Assembly (NCBI GenBank): GCA_040905905.1
Contig: JBBDQN010000011.1
Span: forward strand, 62,001-126,000
Reading direction: 5' to 3'
Origin: JAICND01 sp040905905
Lineage (GTDB): Bacteria; Actinomycetota; Acidimicrobiia; Spongiisociales; ZC4RG35
Length of the DNA: 64,000 nt
Shown: positions 57,221-64,000 of the stretch, in pieces
How the letters are laid out: each line of letters starts with the position of its first letter
Position numbering within the stretch: the stretch's first letter is position 1
Translations under genes and position numbers: made by a program
Notes under the pieces: generated by a model
The model's database searches: none
What the model was told of the DNA's origin: nothing
What the model saw: the letters and a program-made list of their open reading frames with translations, nothing else

Positions 57221-60016
57221 TCAGTCCGCGAAGAACCTCTGTTCAAAGATCCGGCGGGCTCGTCGGGTGACGCGCCGGTACTCCTCCCTCAGCTCCGCCC
57301 GGTTCTCGTATCCGAGCGACTGTGCCAGGTGGGCGGCCTCGTCCCCGTCGATAGGCAGAGAGTCCAGCGGTCGGGCTGCCTGCAAGAAGAGCCGGTTGCG
57401 AATCCGGGTGCACAGCCTGTACGACTCGGCCAATTCGGCGGCCTCGGTAGCGCTGAACGCTCCCAGCTGTTCAAGGGCCGCCAGGGCGGGCAAGGTCGAT
57501 GGCAGTCGAACCTCCGGATGTTCGTGACCTAAACGGAGCTGCCAGAGTTGGACGACGAACTCGATGTCGGACAGACCCCCCGGCCCGAGTTTGAGATGAA
57601 AGTCAGGGTCTTCTCCGGCCGGAACCCGTTCTTTCTCTACCCGCGCCTTGATGTGACGGATCGCACGGATCATGTCGAGACCCGGGGATTGGGGATAGGC
57701 ATGTTCGGCGACGATCTCGGCAAAAGCCACCGAGACCTCGTCGGGTCCGGCTACCGGTCGGGCCTTGATGAGTGCCAGTCGCTCCCAGGGCTCGGCCCGT
57801 TCTGCGTAATAGGTCCGGTAGGCGTCCAGTGAACGGGCCAGGGCTCCCTGGCGGCCGTCTGGACGAAGGCCGGCGTCAACCTGGTATGCACTGCCGTCGG
57901 TGGTGACCTCACCGAGGACTTTCCGGAACTCGGTCGCCACACGAAGTGCCTGGCTGGCATGAGTGGAGGTGTCCGCCACGTAGAGAAGGTCGAGGTCCGA
58001 TCCGTAGCCAAGCTCATGACCACCCCACTTCCCCATGCCCACGACCAACAACGGCACATGCCCGGTTTGCTCGCGGGCGACCCAAAGCGCGGCGGAGGCG
58101 GCGGCGTCGGCGGTGTCGCTCAACGCCCCTGCCACCTGTTCGAGTTCGACCATGTCGAGGAGATCAGCTGCTGCCACTCGCAAGATTCGACGCCGGACGA
58201 GACGTCGCAGCGATGTCATTCGACTACTGCGGTCGGGACGGAGCTGCATCCGTTCCAGGGCGGTGGCGGTAGTTTCCGCGCTGGTCGGGAGGTCGGTCAT
58301 CAGTCGATCGTCAGCCAACCTCGGAAGGAACTCGGGGAGGCGGTCGATAAAGGTGCCCACCAGACGGCTTGTGCCAAGGAGGGCGCAGAGTCGCTGGGCG
58401 GCCAGTGGACGATCACGCAATGTGTTGACGAGCTCAGTGTTGTTGGTGTTGACGCGGACCATGGCCCGCAGTTGCTGTAGCCCTAGATCGGGATTGGGGG
58501 TATCAGCCAACCAGTCGAGCATCAAGGGGAAGAGCTGGCTCATCAACCGGCTCCGCCGCGAGAGCCCGGTGGTGAGGTCTTCAAACGCCTGGGCCGCCCC
58601 CACGAGGTCCCGGAACCCCAGCGCTTGTAAGCGGTCTTCAGCCCGGGCCCTGGTGAGACCTCCGGCTGGAGCCGAAGCAAAAGCCTCGAGCAGCGGCCGG
58701 AAGTAGAGACCCTCGTGCAACTCCCTCACCCTTCTCCGGTGACGGCTGAGGTCGTTGTCGAAGGCGGTGACGGCGCTCACCTGACCGGTCCGATATCCCA
58801 GGGCGAGCGCCAGGTGTTCCCGGTCGTCTGGAAGTTGATGGGTCTGGACGAGTTTTTCGAGTTGGAGGCGGTGTTCGACGGTTCGTAACCACTTGTATGA
58901 ATCGGCCAGATCGGTTGCATCTTCCGACCTGACATATCCACCGGCCGCCAGTGCCTGGAGGGCGGGAATGGTTCCGGTCACGCGGAGGTCGTGGTCGGAG
59001 CGGCCGTGAATGAGCTGGAGCAGTTGGACCGAAAACTCGACATCTCGAATTCCTCCGGGTGCCCGCTTCAGATCTGCAGGCCCGGCATTCTCCTCGGCCC
59101 GGGCCTTGAGTTCACGCAAGCTCCGAACGTCAGCGGAGGAGAGGCTTTCCGGCCATACCCACCGTGTCACGGCTTCTATGAGTTCTCGTCCCAGCTCGAG
59201 GTCGCCCGAGGCAGCTCTGGCTTTGAGCAAGGCCTGGAACTCCCAGGGTTCGCCCCAGCGTTCGTAATACCCGCGATAGGAAGCCACCGTTCGAACCAGA
59301 GGGCCGGTCGAACCTTCCGGACGGAGGTCGGCGTCGACCCGAAAGGCGATCCCTTCGGGGCCGGGGAGACTCAACTCCTCGATGGCCGCCGTGGCCACCC
59401 GGAGGGCCAACCGCCGCGACCCATCCTCATCCTCCTCCTTCGGTTCATAGACAAACAACAGGTCGATGTCCGATGCGTAGTTCAGCTCGTTGCCACCCCA
59501 CTTCCCCATCGCCACCACTCCAAAACGAATATCAACGACAGTTGGGAAACGAGCAGACAGCTCCCGCTTGGCCTTGGCAAGAGCCAGGTCGACGGCCTGG
59601 TCGGCCAAAGCTGAAAGTTGCTCGACGACACGGTCGTAGGCAGCTGTGCCGGTCAGATCGGATAACGCGATCTCGACCATCCGATGCTGGACCACCAGGC
59701 GCGGGTTGTCGCCAGGAGGCTCCGCGCCGTGAACCCATTCGGGGTGGCGGGCCAGGCTGTCCCATAGTCCCCGGCTGGCAGCGGCCAGAGGCAAGAGGCG
59801 GTCGAGCTGTGCGATCGACACCGCCTGGTCGCGTTCGGCCAGTGTCGCCAGGCGATGGAGAGTGCCTTCCGGGTCGGGCCCCGAGCGTGCCTTAACGAGC
59901 AAAACCCTTACGGCAGGATCCAATTGTCCGGCAGTGAGCCAGCCCAGTGCCTCAAATCGGGGGACGAGAGTCTCCCCGACGCCGAGTCGGGCCAGGGAAG
60001 GACTGCGGGTCGTCAA
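57221..60016 (-). CDS. glnE: Bifunctional glutamine synthetase adenylyltransferase/deadenylyltransferase
   Basis: 931 residues with two nucleotidyltransferase modules. Each has the GSD-type metal site: MGKWGGNELNYASDIDLLFVY near residue 172 (in parts) and GYGSDLDLLYVAD near 672. The two halves also share LKxRxxxG-type segments (KRAPGGIRDVEFSVQLLQL, KLGPGGLSDIEFVVQLWQL). The enzyme attaches or removes AMP on glutamine synthetase according to nitrogen state. TTG 60016 overlaps the upstream stop codon (TTGA). No glnA or glnB is in the window. Confidence 0.95.
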   Translation of the reverse strand: MTTRSPSLARLGVGETLVPRFEALGWLTAGQLDPAVRVLLVKARSGPDPEGTLHRLATLAERDQAVSIAQLDRLLPLAAASRGLWDSLARHPEWVHGAEPPGDNPRLVVQHRMVEIALSDLTGTAAYDRVVEQLSALADQAVDLALAKAKRELSARFPTVVDIRFGVVAMGKWGGNELNYASDIDLLFVYEPKEEDEDGSRRLALRVATAAIEELSLPGPEGIAFRVDADLRPEGSTGPLVRTVASYRGYYERWGEPWEFQALLKARAASGDLELGRELIEAVTRWVWPESLSSADVRSLRELKARAEENAGPADLKRAPGGIRDVEFSVQLLQLIHGRSDHDLRVTGTIPALQALAAGGYVRSEDATDLADSYKWLRTVEHRLQLEKLVQTHQLPDDREHLALALGYRTGQVSAVTAFDNDLSRHRRRVRELHEGLYFRPLLEAFASAPAGGLTRARAEDRLQALGFRDLVGAAQAFEDLTTGLSRRSRLMSQLFPLMLDWLADTPNPDLGLQQLRAMVRVNTNNTELVNTLRDRPLAAQRLCALLGTSRLVGTFIDRLPEFLPRLADDRLMTDLPTSAETTATALERMQLRPDRSSRMTSLRRLVRRRILRVAAADLLDMVELEQVAGALSDTADAAASAALWVAREQTGHVPLLVVGMGKWGGHELGYGSDLDLLYVADTSTHASQALRVATEFRKVLGEVTTDGSAYQVDAGLRPDGRQGALARSLDAYRTYYAERAEPWERLALIKARPVAGPDEVSVAFAEIVAEHAYPQSPGLDMIRAIRHIKARVEKERVPAGEDPDFHLKLGPGGLSDIEFVVQLWQLRLGHEHPEVRLPSTLPALAALEQLGAFSATEAAELAESYRLCTRIRNRLFLQAARPLDSLPIDGDEAAHLAQSLGYENRAELREEYRRVTRRARRIFEQRFFAD

Positions 60017-60255
60017 AGGTCTGAGGGCGGTTCGGGTTCCGGCTCGCTGTTGGTTTGGAGAATGAGGTCACCGCTCTGTTGATATTCGATCACATACTCG
60101 ACCGCAGGTTCGAACAGGGCCTGGTAGTACATAAAGGCGAGGGCGGTGCCTTTCCGGACCGGCTGGGGATGTCGCCAACGTCTCGCCAGCATCCAAATGC
60201 CTACTGGGACAACCGGAATCAGGATCAACCACCACCAGATGGCGAGCCAGTTCAT
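60013..60255 (-). CDS. Small membrane-anchored protein upstream of glnE
   Basis: 80 residues. One N-terminal membrane helix rich in Trp and Ile (NWLAIWWWLILIPVVPVGIWML), a basic patch, then a cytoplasmic domain (ALAFMYYQALFEPAVEYVIEY) and an acidic Pro-Glu tail. ATG 60255 has TAATCT seven bases upstream, a leaderless-type start; its stop overlaps the glnE TTG. Function unknown. The coupling suggests co-regulation with glnE, but a physical link is not shown. Confidence 0.6.
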   Translation of the reverse strand: MNWLAIWWWLILIPVVPVGIWMLARRWRHPQPVRKGTALAFMYYQALFEPAVEYVIEYQQSGDLILQTNSEPEPEPPSDL

Positions 60256-60291
60256 GGTCGGGAGATTACGACTCTCTTCTAACCTAATCAT

Positions 60292-61923
60292 GTGCGCATA
60301 GCTGGCGCCCAACTCAATCTCACGGTCGGTGCACTCGACTCCAATGAGGAGCGTATTGCTGGCGTGATGGATTGGGCCGAGGCCGAAGGTGCCGACGTCC
60401 TCCTGCTGCCGGAACTGGCTGTGAGCGGCTATCCGCCCGAGGACCTCGTGCATCGCCTGGGGTTCGTCGAGGACAATCTCGACGTGGTCAGACGGCTGGC
60501 CGCCAGATCGGGAAACACGACCACTGTCCTCGGGTTTGTCGACCTGGTCAAAGGCCGGGCCGACACCGGCGACGCCGAGCTTCGTCAGGTGGCCAATGCC
60601 GCCGCCCTCTTGCAAAAAGGGGAATGGGTCGGGACGTATCACAAGATCCTTTTGCCCAATTATGGGGTTTTCGACGAAGCGCGATATTTCCTTCCGGGGG
60701 TCGGTCCCGAGCTGACCTGGGACGTGGCGGGAGTGAAGACAGGTGTGTCGATATGTGAAGACATCTGGCTGGCCACCGGTCCGCCTTTCCAGCAGGCACG
60801 GGCCGGGGCCCGGGTGCTGCTGAATATCAACGGCTCCCCTTATCACCACGGCAAAGCTGTCGAACGGGAGTTGATGTTGTCGGATCGGGCCCGAGAGGCG
60901 GGAGTCCCCGTGGTCTACCTCAACCTGGTGGGCGGCCAGGACGAGCTGGTCTTCGACGGGGCGAGTCTGATCATGGATCGCAACGGTGAAGTGCTGCATC
61001 GGTCGCCACAGTTCCAGGAGGATCGTTTCGTTTACGACCTCAATCTCGACCTGCCCCGACCCGGTCACATCAGCCCTCTGCTTGCTCACGAAGCAGAGAT
61101 CTATCGGGCCCTTGAGACCGGCCTAGGGGATTACGTGCGAAAAAATGGGTTCAGCCAGGTTGTCATCGGCATCTCGGGTGGAATCGACTCAGCCCTGACC
61201 GCCACGATCGCCGCCGATGCTTTGGGCCCGGGCTCGGTATGGGGGGTTTCGATGCCCTCACGGTTCTCCTCGGAACACTCCAAGACCGATGCCGCCGATC
61301 TGGCCGCTCGCCTCGGCATCCGGTACCTCGAGATCCCCATGGACCAGATTTTTGCCGACTATCTCAAGGCCCTGACCCCGGTCTTCGGTGACTCCGAATT
61401 CGGCGTTGCCGAAGAGAACATTCAGGCGAGGATCCGGGGTGCGATCCTCATGGCAATTTCCAACAAGCTGGGCCCGATGGTGCTGGCCACCGGGAACAAG
61501 TCGGAGATGGCGGTCGGATACGCCACGCTTTACGGCGACATGGTGGGGGGGTATTCGGCCCTGAAAGACGTGTTCAAGACAACGGTCTACCGCCTGGCGG
61601 ACTGGCGCAATCAACAGTCGGAGGTGATCCCCTCCTCGACGATCAAAAAGCCGCCCTCGGCTGAGCTGCGCCCCAACCAGAAGGACTCTGACAGTCTCCC
61701 GCCATACGAGGAACTGGACCCGATCCTGGCCCTGTACATAGAGGATGATCAGAGCATTGAGGACATCATTGCCGCTGGTAACGACCCGGCGGTGGTTCGG
61801 AGGGTGGTGCGGATGGTCGACCGCAATGAGTACAAGCGCCGCCAGGCGGCTCCCGGAGTCAGGATCACGACCAAAGCTTTCGGCCGCGATCGCCGGCTAC
61901 CGATCACCAATGGATATCGGTGA
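60292..61923 (+). CDS. nadE: Glutamine-dependent NAD+ synthetase
   Basis: 543 residues. An N-terminal nitrilase-type glutaminase domain with Glu41 in LLLPELAVSGYP, Lys118 in YHKILLPN and Cys155 in GVSICEDIW, then the synthetase domain with the PP-loop SGGIDS at 295-300, ATGNKSEMAVGYATLYGD and SSTIKKPPSAEL. It amidates nicotinate adenine dinucleotide, drawing ammonia from glutamine. GTG 60292 is six bases after TAACCT. Divergent from the small membrane gene by 36 bases. Confidence 0.96.
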   Translation: MRIAGAQLNLTVGALDSNEERIAGVMDWAEAEGADVLLLPELAVSGYPPEDLVHRLGFVEDNLDVVRRLAARSGNTTTVLGFVDLVKGRADTGDAELRQVANAAALLQKGEWVGTYHKILLPNYGVFDEARYFLPGVGPELTWDVAGVKTGVSICEDIWLATGPPFQQARAGARVLLNINGSPYHHGKAVERELMLSDRAREAGVPVVYLNLVGGQDELVFDGASLIMDRNGEVLHRSPQFQEDRFVYDLNLDLPRPGHISPLLAHEAEIYRALETGLGDYVRKNGFSQVVIGISGGIDSALTATIAADALGPGSVWGVSMPSRFSSEHSKTDAADLAARLGIRYLEIPMDQIFADYLKALTPVFGDSEFGVAEENIQARIRGAILMAISNKLGPMVLATGNKSEMAVGYATLYGDMVGGYSALKDVFKTTVYRLADWRNQQSEVIPSSTIKKPPSAELRPNQKDSDSLPPYEELDPILALYIEDDQSIEDIIAAGNDPAVVRRVVRMVDRNEYKRRQAAPGVRITTKAFGRDRRLPITNGYR

Positions 61924-62753
61924 TGTTGACCCTGATCAACGGCCAACCGGCCGACCCTTCGGTGTCCGTGTTCGACGGTGCTGTGCTCCGGGGAGATGGT
62001 TGTTTCGAGGCGCTTCGGTCGTATGGCGGACGCCCCTTTGCCTTTGCAGAGCACCACCACCGCCTGACGCGGTCGGCGGCCGCCCTCCGGTTGCCGTTGC
62101 CCGCTGTTTCGGATTTGCTGGACTGGGTTGAACGTTGTGCAGAAGATGGCGGCGACTGTGTCGTTCGAATTCTGGTGACCCGTGGCGCCACCGGAGTCGG
62201 GGCCGAAACCCCGCCGCTGTGGGTGGTGCTCTGGCATCCCCTCCCGGACCCCGTCAACGACCTCACCTTGGAGCCGGTGGCTGCTCCCTGGCATGCTGGG
62301 GGCGAGTCGTGGGAGTTGGCTGGCGTCAAGACGATCTCTTACGCCGCCAATCAAGCCGCTTCCCGGCGGGCTCAAGAAGCCGGATTCGATGACGCCTTGC
62401 TGATCTCGCGAGAGGGTGAGGTGCTGGAAGGCCCCACGTTCGGGATCGCCTGGTTGCGTGATGGAGTGTTGGAGACGCCGTCATTGGACCTTGGCATCCT
62501 CGAGTCCATCACCCGCGGGTTTGTGCTGGAGGGATGTCAACAGATAGGGGTACCGGTGGCCTACGGTCGATATCCCCTCGAGCGGCTGCGAGGGGCTGAT
62601 GAGGTTGTGGCGTTTTCGACGGTCAAGGAAGTTACGAGGGTCCGGAAGGTTGGGCCATGGCAATTCGAGCCGGGACCCGTCGCTAGAGACTTGTCTTCCT
62701 TTTACCGCAGCCGGGTTCAGGTGACGCCATCACAGACGACGATCGGGAGCTGA
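61923..62753 (+). CDS. Aminotransferase class IV, 4-amino-4-deoxychorismate lyase-like
   Basis: 276 residues. Fold type IV PLP motifs: SVFDGAVLRGDGCFEALRSY near the start, the Schiff-base Lys in GVKTISYAANQAASRRA, and EGEVLEGPTFGIAWL. The family includes PabC (folate synthesis), branched-chain and D-amino acid aminotransferases; no diagnostic residue separates them with confidence. ATG 61923 shares its first bases with the nadE stop (TGATG), so the two are coupled. Confidence 0.8.
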   Translation: MLTLINGQPADPSVSVFDGAVLRGDGCFEALRSYGGRPFAFAEHHHRLTRSAAALRLPLPAVSDLLDWVERCAEDGGDCVVRILVTRGATGVGAETPPLWVVLWHPLPDPVNDLTLEPVAAPWHAGGESWELAGVKTISYAANQAASRRAQEAGFDDALLISREGEVLEGPTFGIAWLRDGVLETPSLDLGILESITRGFVLEGCQQIGVPVAYGRYPLERLRGADEVVAFSTVKEVTRVRKVGPWQFEPGPVARDLSSFYRSRVQVTPSQTTIGS

Positions 62754-63988
62754 CCGGTTACCTGACCCAACAGTCGGGCAAACGCGCCCCGGCTTAAGAT
62801 CGTTTCGGGGGTGAGATCGGTGTTGCAATCGCTGAGCAAACCTCTGGCAGCCAGATCGCCCCAGGCAACGGTCGGGTCCTCCAGCCAGTAGTTGGGTTCC
62901 GGAGTAGGGGAGGGCTCAACTTCCGCTTGATGGTTGACTGCCCACCGCAACATCCGGGTTGCCACGCCAGCGGTCAGCGGTTGGAGCGGACAGGTCCCTT
63001 CCAAACACGAGAAGGCATCGGCCAGCAGCGACTCGTCGGCGGTAAGAGTCAGATCGGGTCCTGGCAGTTGCAACGGGACTTCCACCTCCATTAGAGCGGA
63101 AGCCCATCGGCTGGCATCCTGAACTGAAATCGGATCCAGGGGACAGACTCTTGTACCCCAGGTGTCGCATGGGCTCAAGGCCCCGATAGAAGTCAGCAGC
63201 GCGAACATGTCCGCTTCGACGCGCTCTTCATCGTCTACGTAAGGAATCGTGAAGCTTCCCTCTACTCCTTCCAGAGCCGGCACGGCACCCCGCCGGCGGG
63301 CGGTGTGAAGGCTCCAGAGCGGATCGATCGCCACCCCACCCCGGGTGCGCAATTCGAAATGAAGGTGAGGGACAGTTGGTTCGGCGTTGCCCGAATCACC
63401 CATCCAGCCGATTACCTGGCCCGCCGTCACCCGGGTTCCCACCTCGATGCCCGGACGGATCCCATTGCCACGGCCGTCATCGGTGCCGACGGTGTCGTTG
63501 TTGAGGTGCAAATAGAGCGAGATCCAGCCGTCGTTGTGGCGTAACTTGATCCAGCAGCATTCAGGTCCTGGCCCATGCACTTCTTCCACCACTCCATTGG
63601 CAACTGCGATCAGCGGGGTTAGCCGGGGCGCAACGATGTCCACCCCGAGGTGACGTCGAGCCCCACCATCGCGAGCTTCTCCAAAGATCGATCCAACTTT
63701 GCCGCCCAACACTGGAAATAACATTCGGTAGACGAAGCGGCACCGACGAGGAGGGGGAGGAGGTGCTTCGACCGGTGGCGCAGGTTCGGCCGGAGGAAGG
63801 ACCGTGCCGTCCGTCGGGGGAGAAGCCATCGGGGGAGGTTCAGGGCCCGGAAGCGGAGCCAGGTCGGCGATCGTGGTCGGCCGGCAGGCCGCCTCGGCGC
63901 TTTCCATAGGAAACAGCACCGCGATCAAAGCGGCGAAAACGAAGAGCGCCAGGCTCCCCCGGATCCGCGCAGGGCTCGGTTTGGGCAT
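62717..63988 (-). CDS. Secreted M23 peptidase (murein endopeptidase) with C-terminal SLH-like region
   Basis: 423 residues. Signal peptide (about 1-33), a Pro-rich linker, then a LytM/M23 zinc peptidase domain: RRHLGVDIVA with His and Asp, and the catalytic HLHFELRTRGG. After about 250 the remaining 170 residues hold two Cys pairs (SPCDTWGTRVCP, FSCLEGTCP) and repeated SLH-like helices. It cleaves peptidoglycan cross-bridges in the cell wall. TACCTT (63995-64000) precedes ATG 63988 by six bases. Overlaps the converging class IV aminotransferase by 37 bases. Confidence 0.88.
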   Translation of the reverse strand: MPKPSPARIRGSLALFVFAALIAVLFPMESAEAACRPTTIADLAPLPGPEPPPMASPPTDGTVLPPAEPAPPVEAPPPPPRRCRFVYRMLFPVLGGKVGSIFGEARDGGARRHLGVDIVAPRLTPLIAVANGVVEEVHGPGPECCWIKLRHNDGWISLYLHLNNDTVGTDDGRGNGIRPGIEVGTRVTAGQVIGWMGDSGNAEPTVPHLHFELRTRGGVAIDPLWSLHTARRRGAVPALEGVEGSFTIPYVDDEERVEADMFALLTSIGALSPCDTWGTRVCPLDPISVQDASRWASALMEVEVPLQLPGPDLTLTADESLLADAFSCLEGTCPLQPLTAGVATRMLRWAVNHQAEVEPSPTPEPNYWLEDPTVAWGDLAARGLLSDCNTDLTPETILSRGAFARLLGQVTGQLPIVVCDGVT

Positions 63989-64000
63989 GAGTTAAAGGTA

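Noticed and set aside
60256..61089. N-terminal extension of the small gene upstream of glnE across the nadE region
   Set aside because: The extension is antisense to nadE, and ATG 60255 has a leaderless-type TAATCT box at the right distance.

Overview
The window looks like a chromosomal segment of a GC-rich actinobacterium, plausibly of the class Acidimicrobiia, from an uncultured or draft assembly. Lineage hints are clpS coupled to a DUF2017 gene, a two-gene XdhC, a septum-formation-family lipoprotein, an LLM-type (F420 or flavin) oxidoreductase, many GTG/TTG starts, and many genes whose start codon lies 6-8 bases after a TANNNT box (leaderless mRNAs). A 10-base N gap beside a 16-C run (57154-57179) shows that the assembly is imperfect. 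I saw no rRNA, tRNA, CRISPR array, prophage or intact insertion sequence.

Layout. 1-6.8 kb: a partial beta-hydroxyacid dehydrogenase, a DUF4230 membrane protein, and a leftward putrescine import and oxidation operon (ATPase, binding lipoprotein, two permeases, aminobutyraldehyde dehydrogenase) ordered much like E. coli ydcSTUVW. 6.8-11.1 kb: biotin-dependent acyl-CoA carboxylase alpha and beta genes separated by an opposing thioredoxin-like gene. 11.2-23.8 kb: a mostly rightward housekeeping stretch (HhH-GPD protein, uridine kinase, proC, proline dehydrogenase, bcp, PspA with a membrane partner, Fe-S oxidoreductase, prephenate dehydratase, clpS, TrmA-type methyltransferase).

23.8-39.9 kb: enzymes of reductive pyrimidine (or hydantoin) breakdown are scattered on the minus strand: LLM oxidoreductase, CoA-acylating (methyl)malonate-semialdehyde dehydrogenase, dihydropyrimidinase, class III aminotransferase and beta-ureidopropionase-like amidase. 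They are interrupted by a secreted protease, a pyrophosphatase, a complete second ABC importer, a cupin-cyclase protein and a beta-glucosidase. Two gene relics lie in this stretch: a frameshifted, truncated permease just upstream of the amidase, and a frameshifted cyclase-domain fragment between the beta-glucosidase and the aminotransferase.

39.9-48.7 kb: a molybdenum hydroxylase of the CO/xanthine dehydrogenase family (small, large and medium subunits) with maturation genes (MoxR ATPase, VWA protein, XdhC in two pieces, MocA-like transferase) and an unexpected M15 peptidase between the MoxR and VWA genes. 48.7-53.1 kb: an HBHA-like lysine-rich protein with its XRE regulator, and a SufR-like regulator divergent from an NTF2-SDR-queA operon with a palindrome between the promoters. 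53.1-64 kb: VIT1-like transporter, DAHP synthase and prephenate dehydrogenase, M20 amidohydrolase, glnE, nadE, aminodeoxychorismate-lyase-like enzyme and an M23 peptidase.

The two catabolic themes (putrescine; pyrimidine to beta-alanine to malonate semialdehyde) both release ammonia and feed central metabolism, so nitrogen scavenging is a plausible shared theme. That is inference from gene content.
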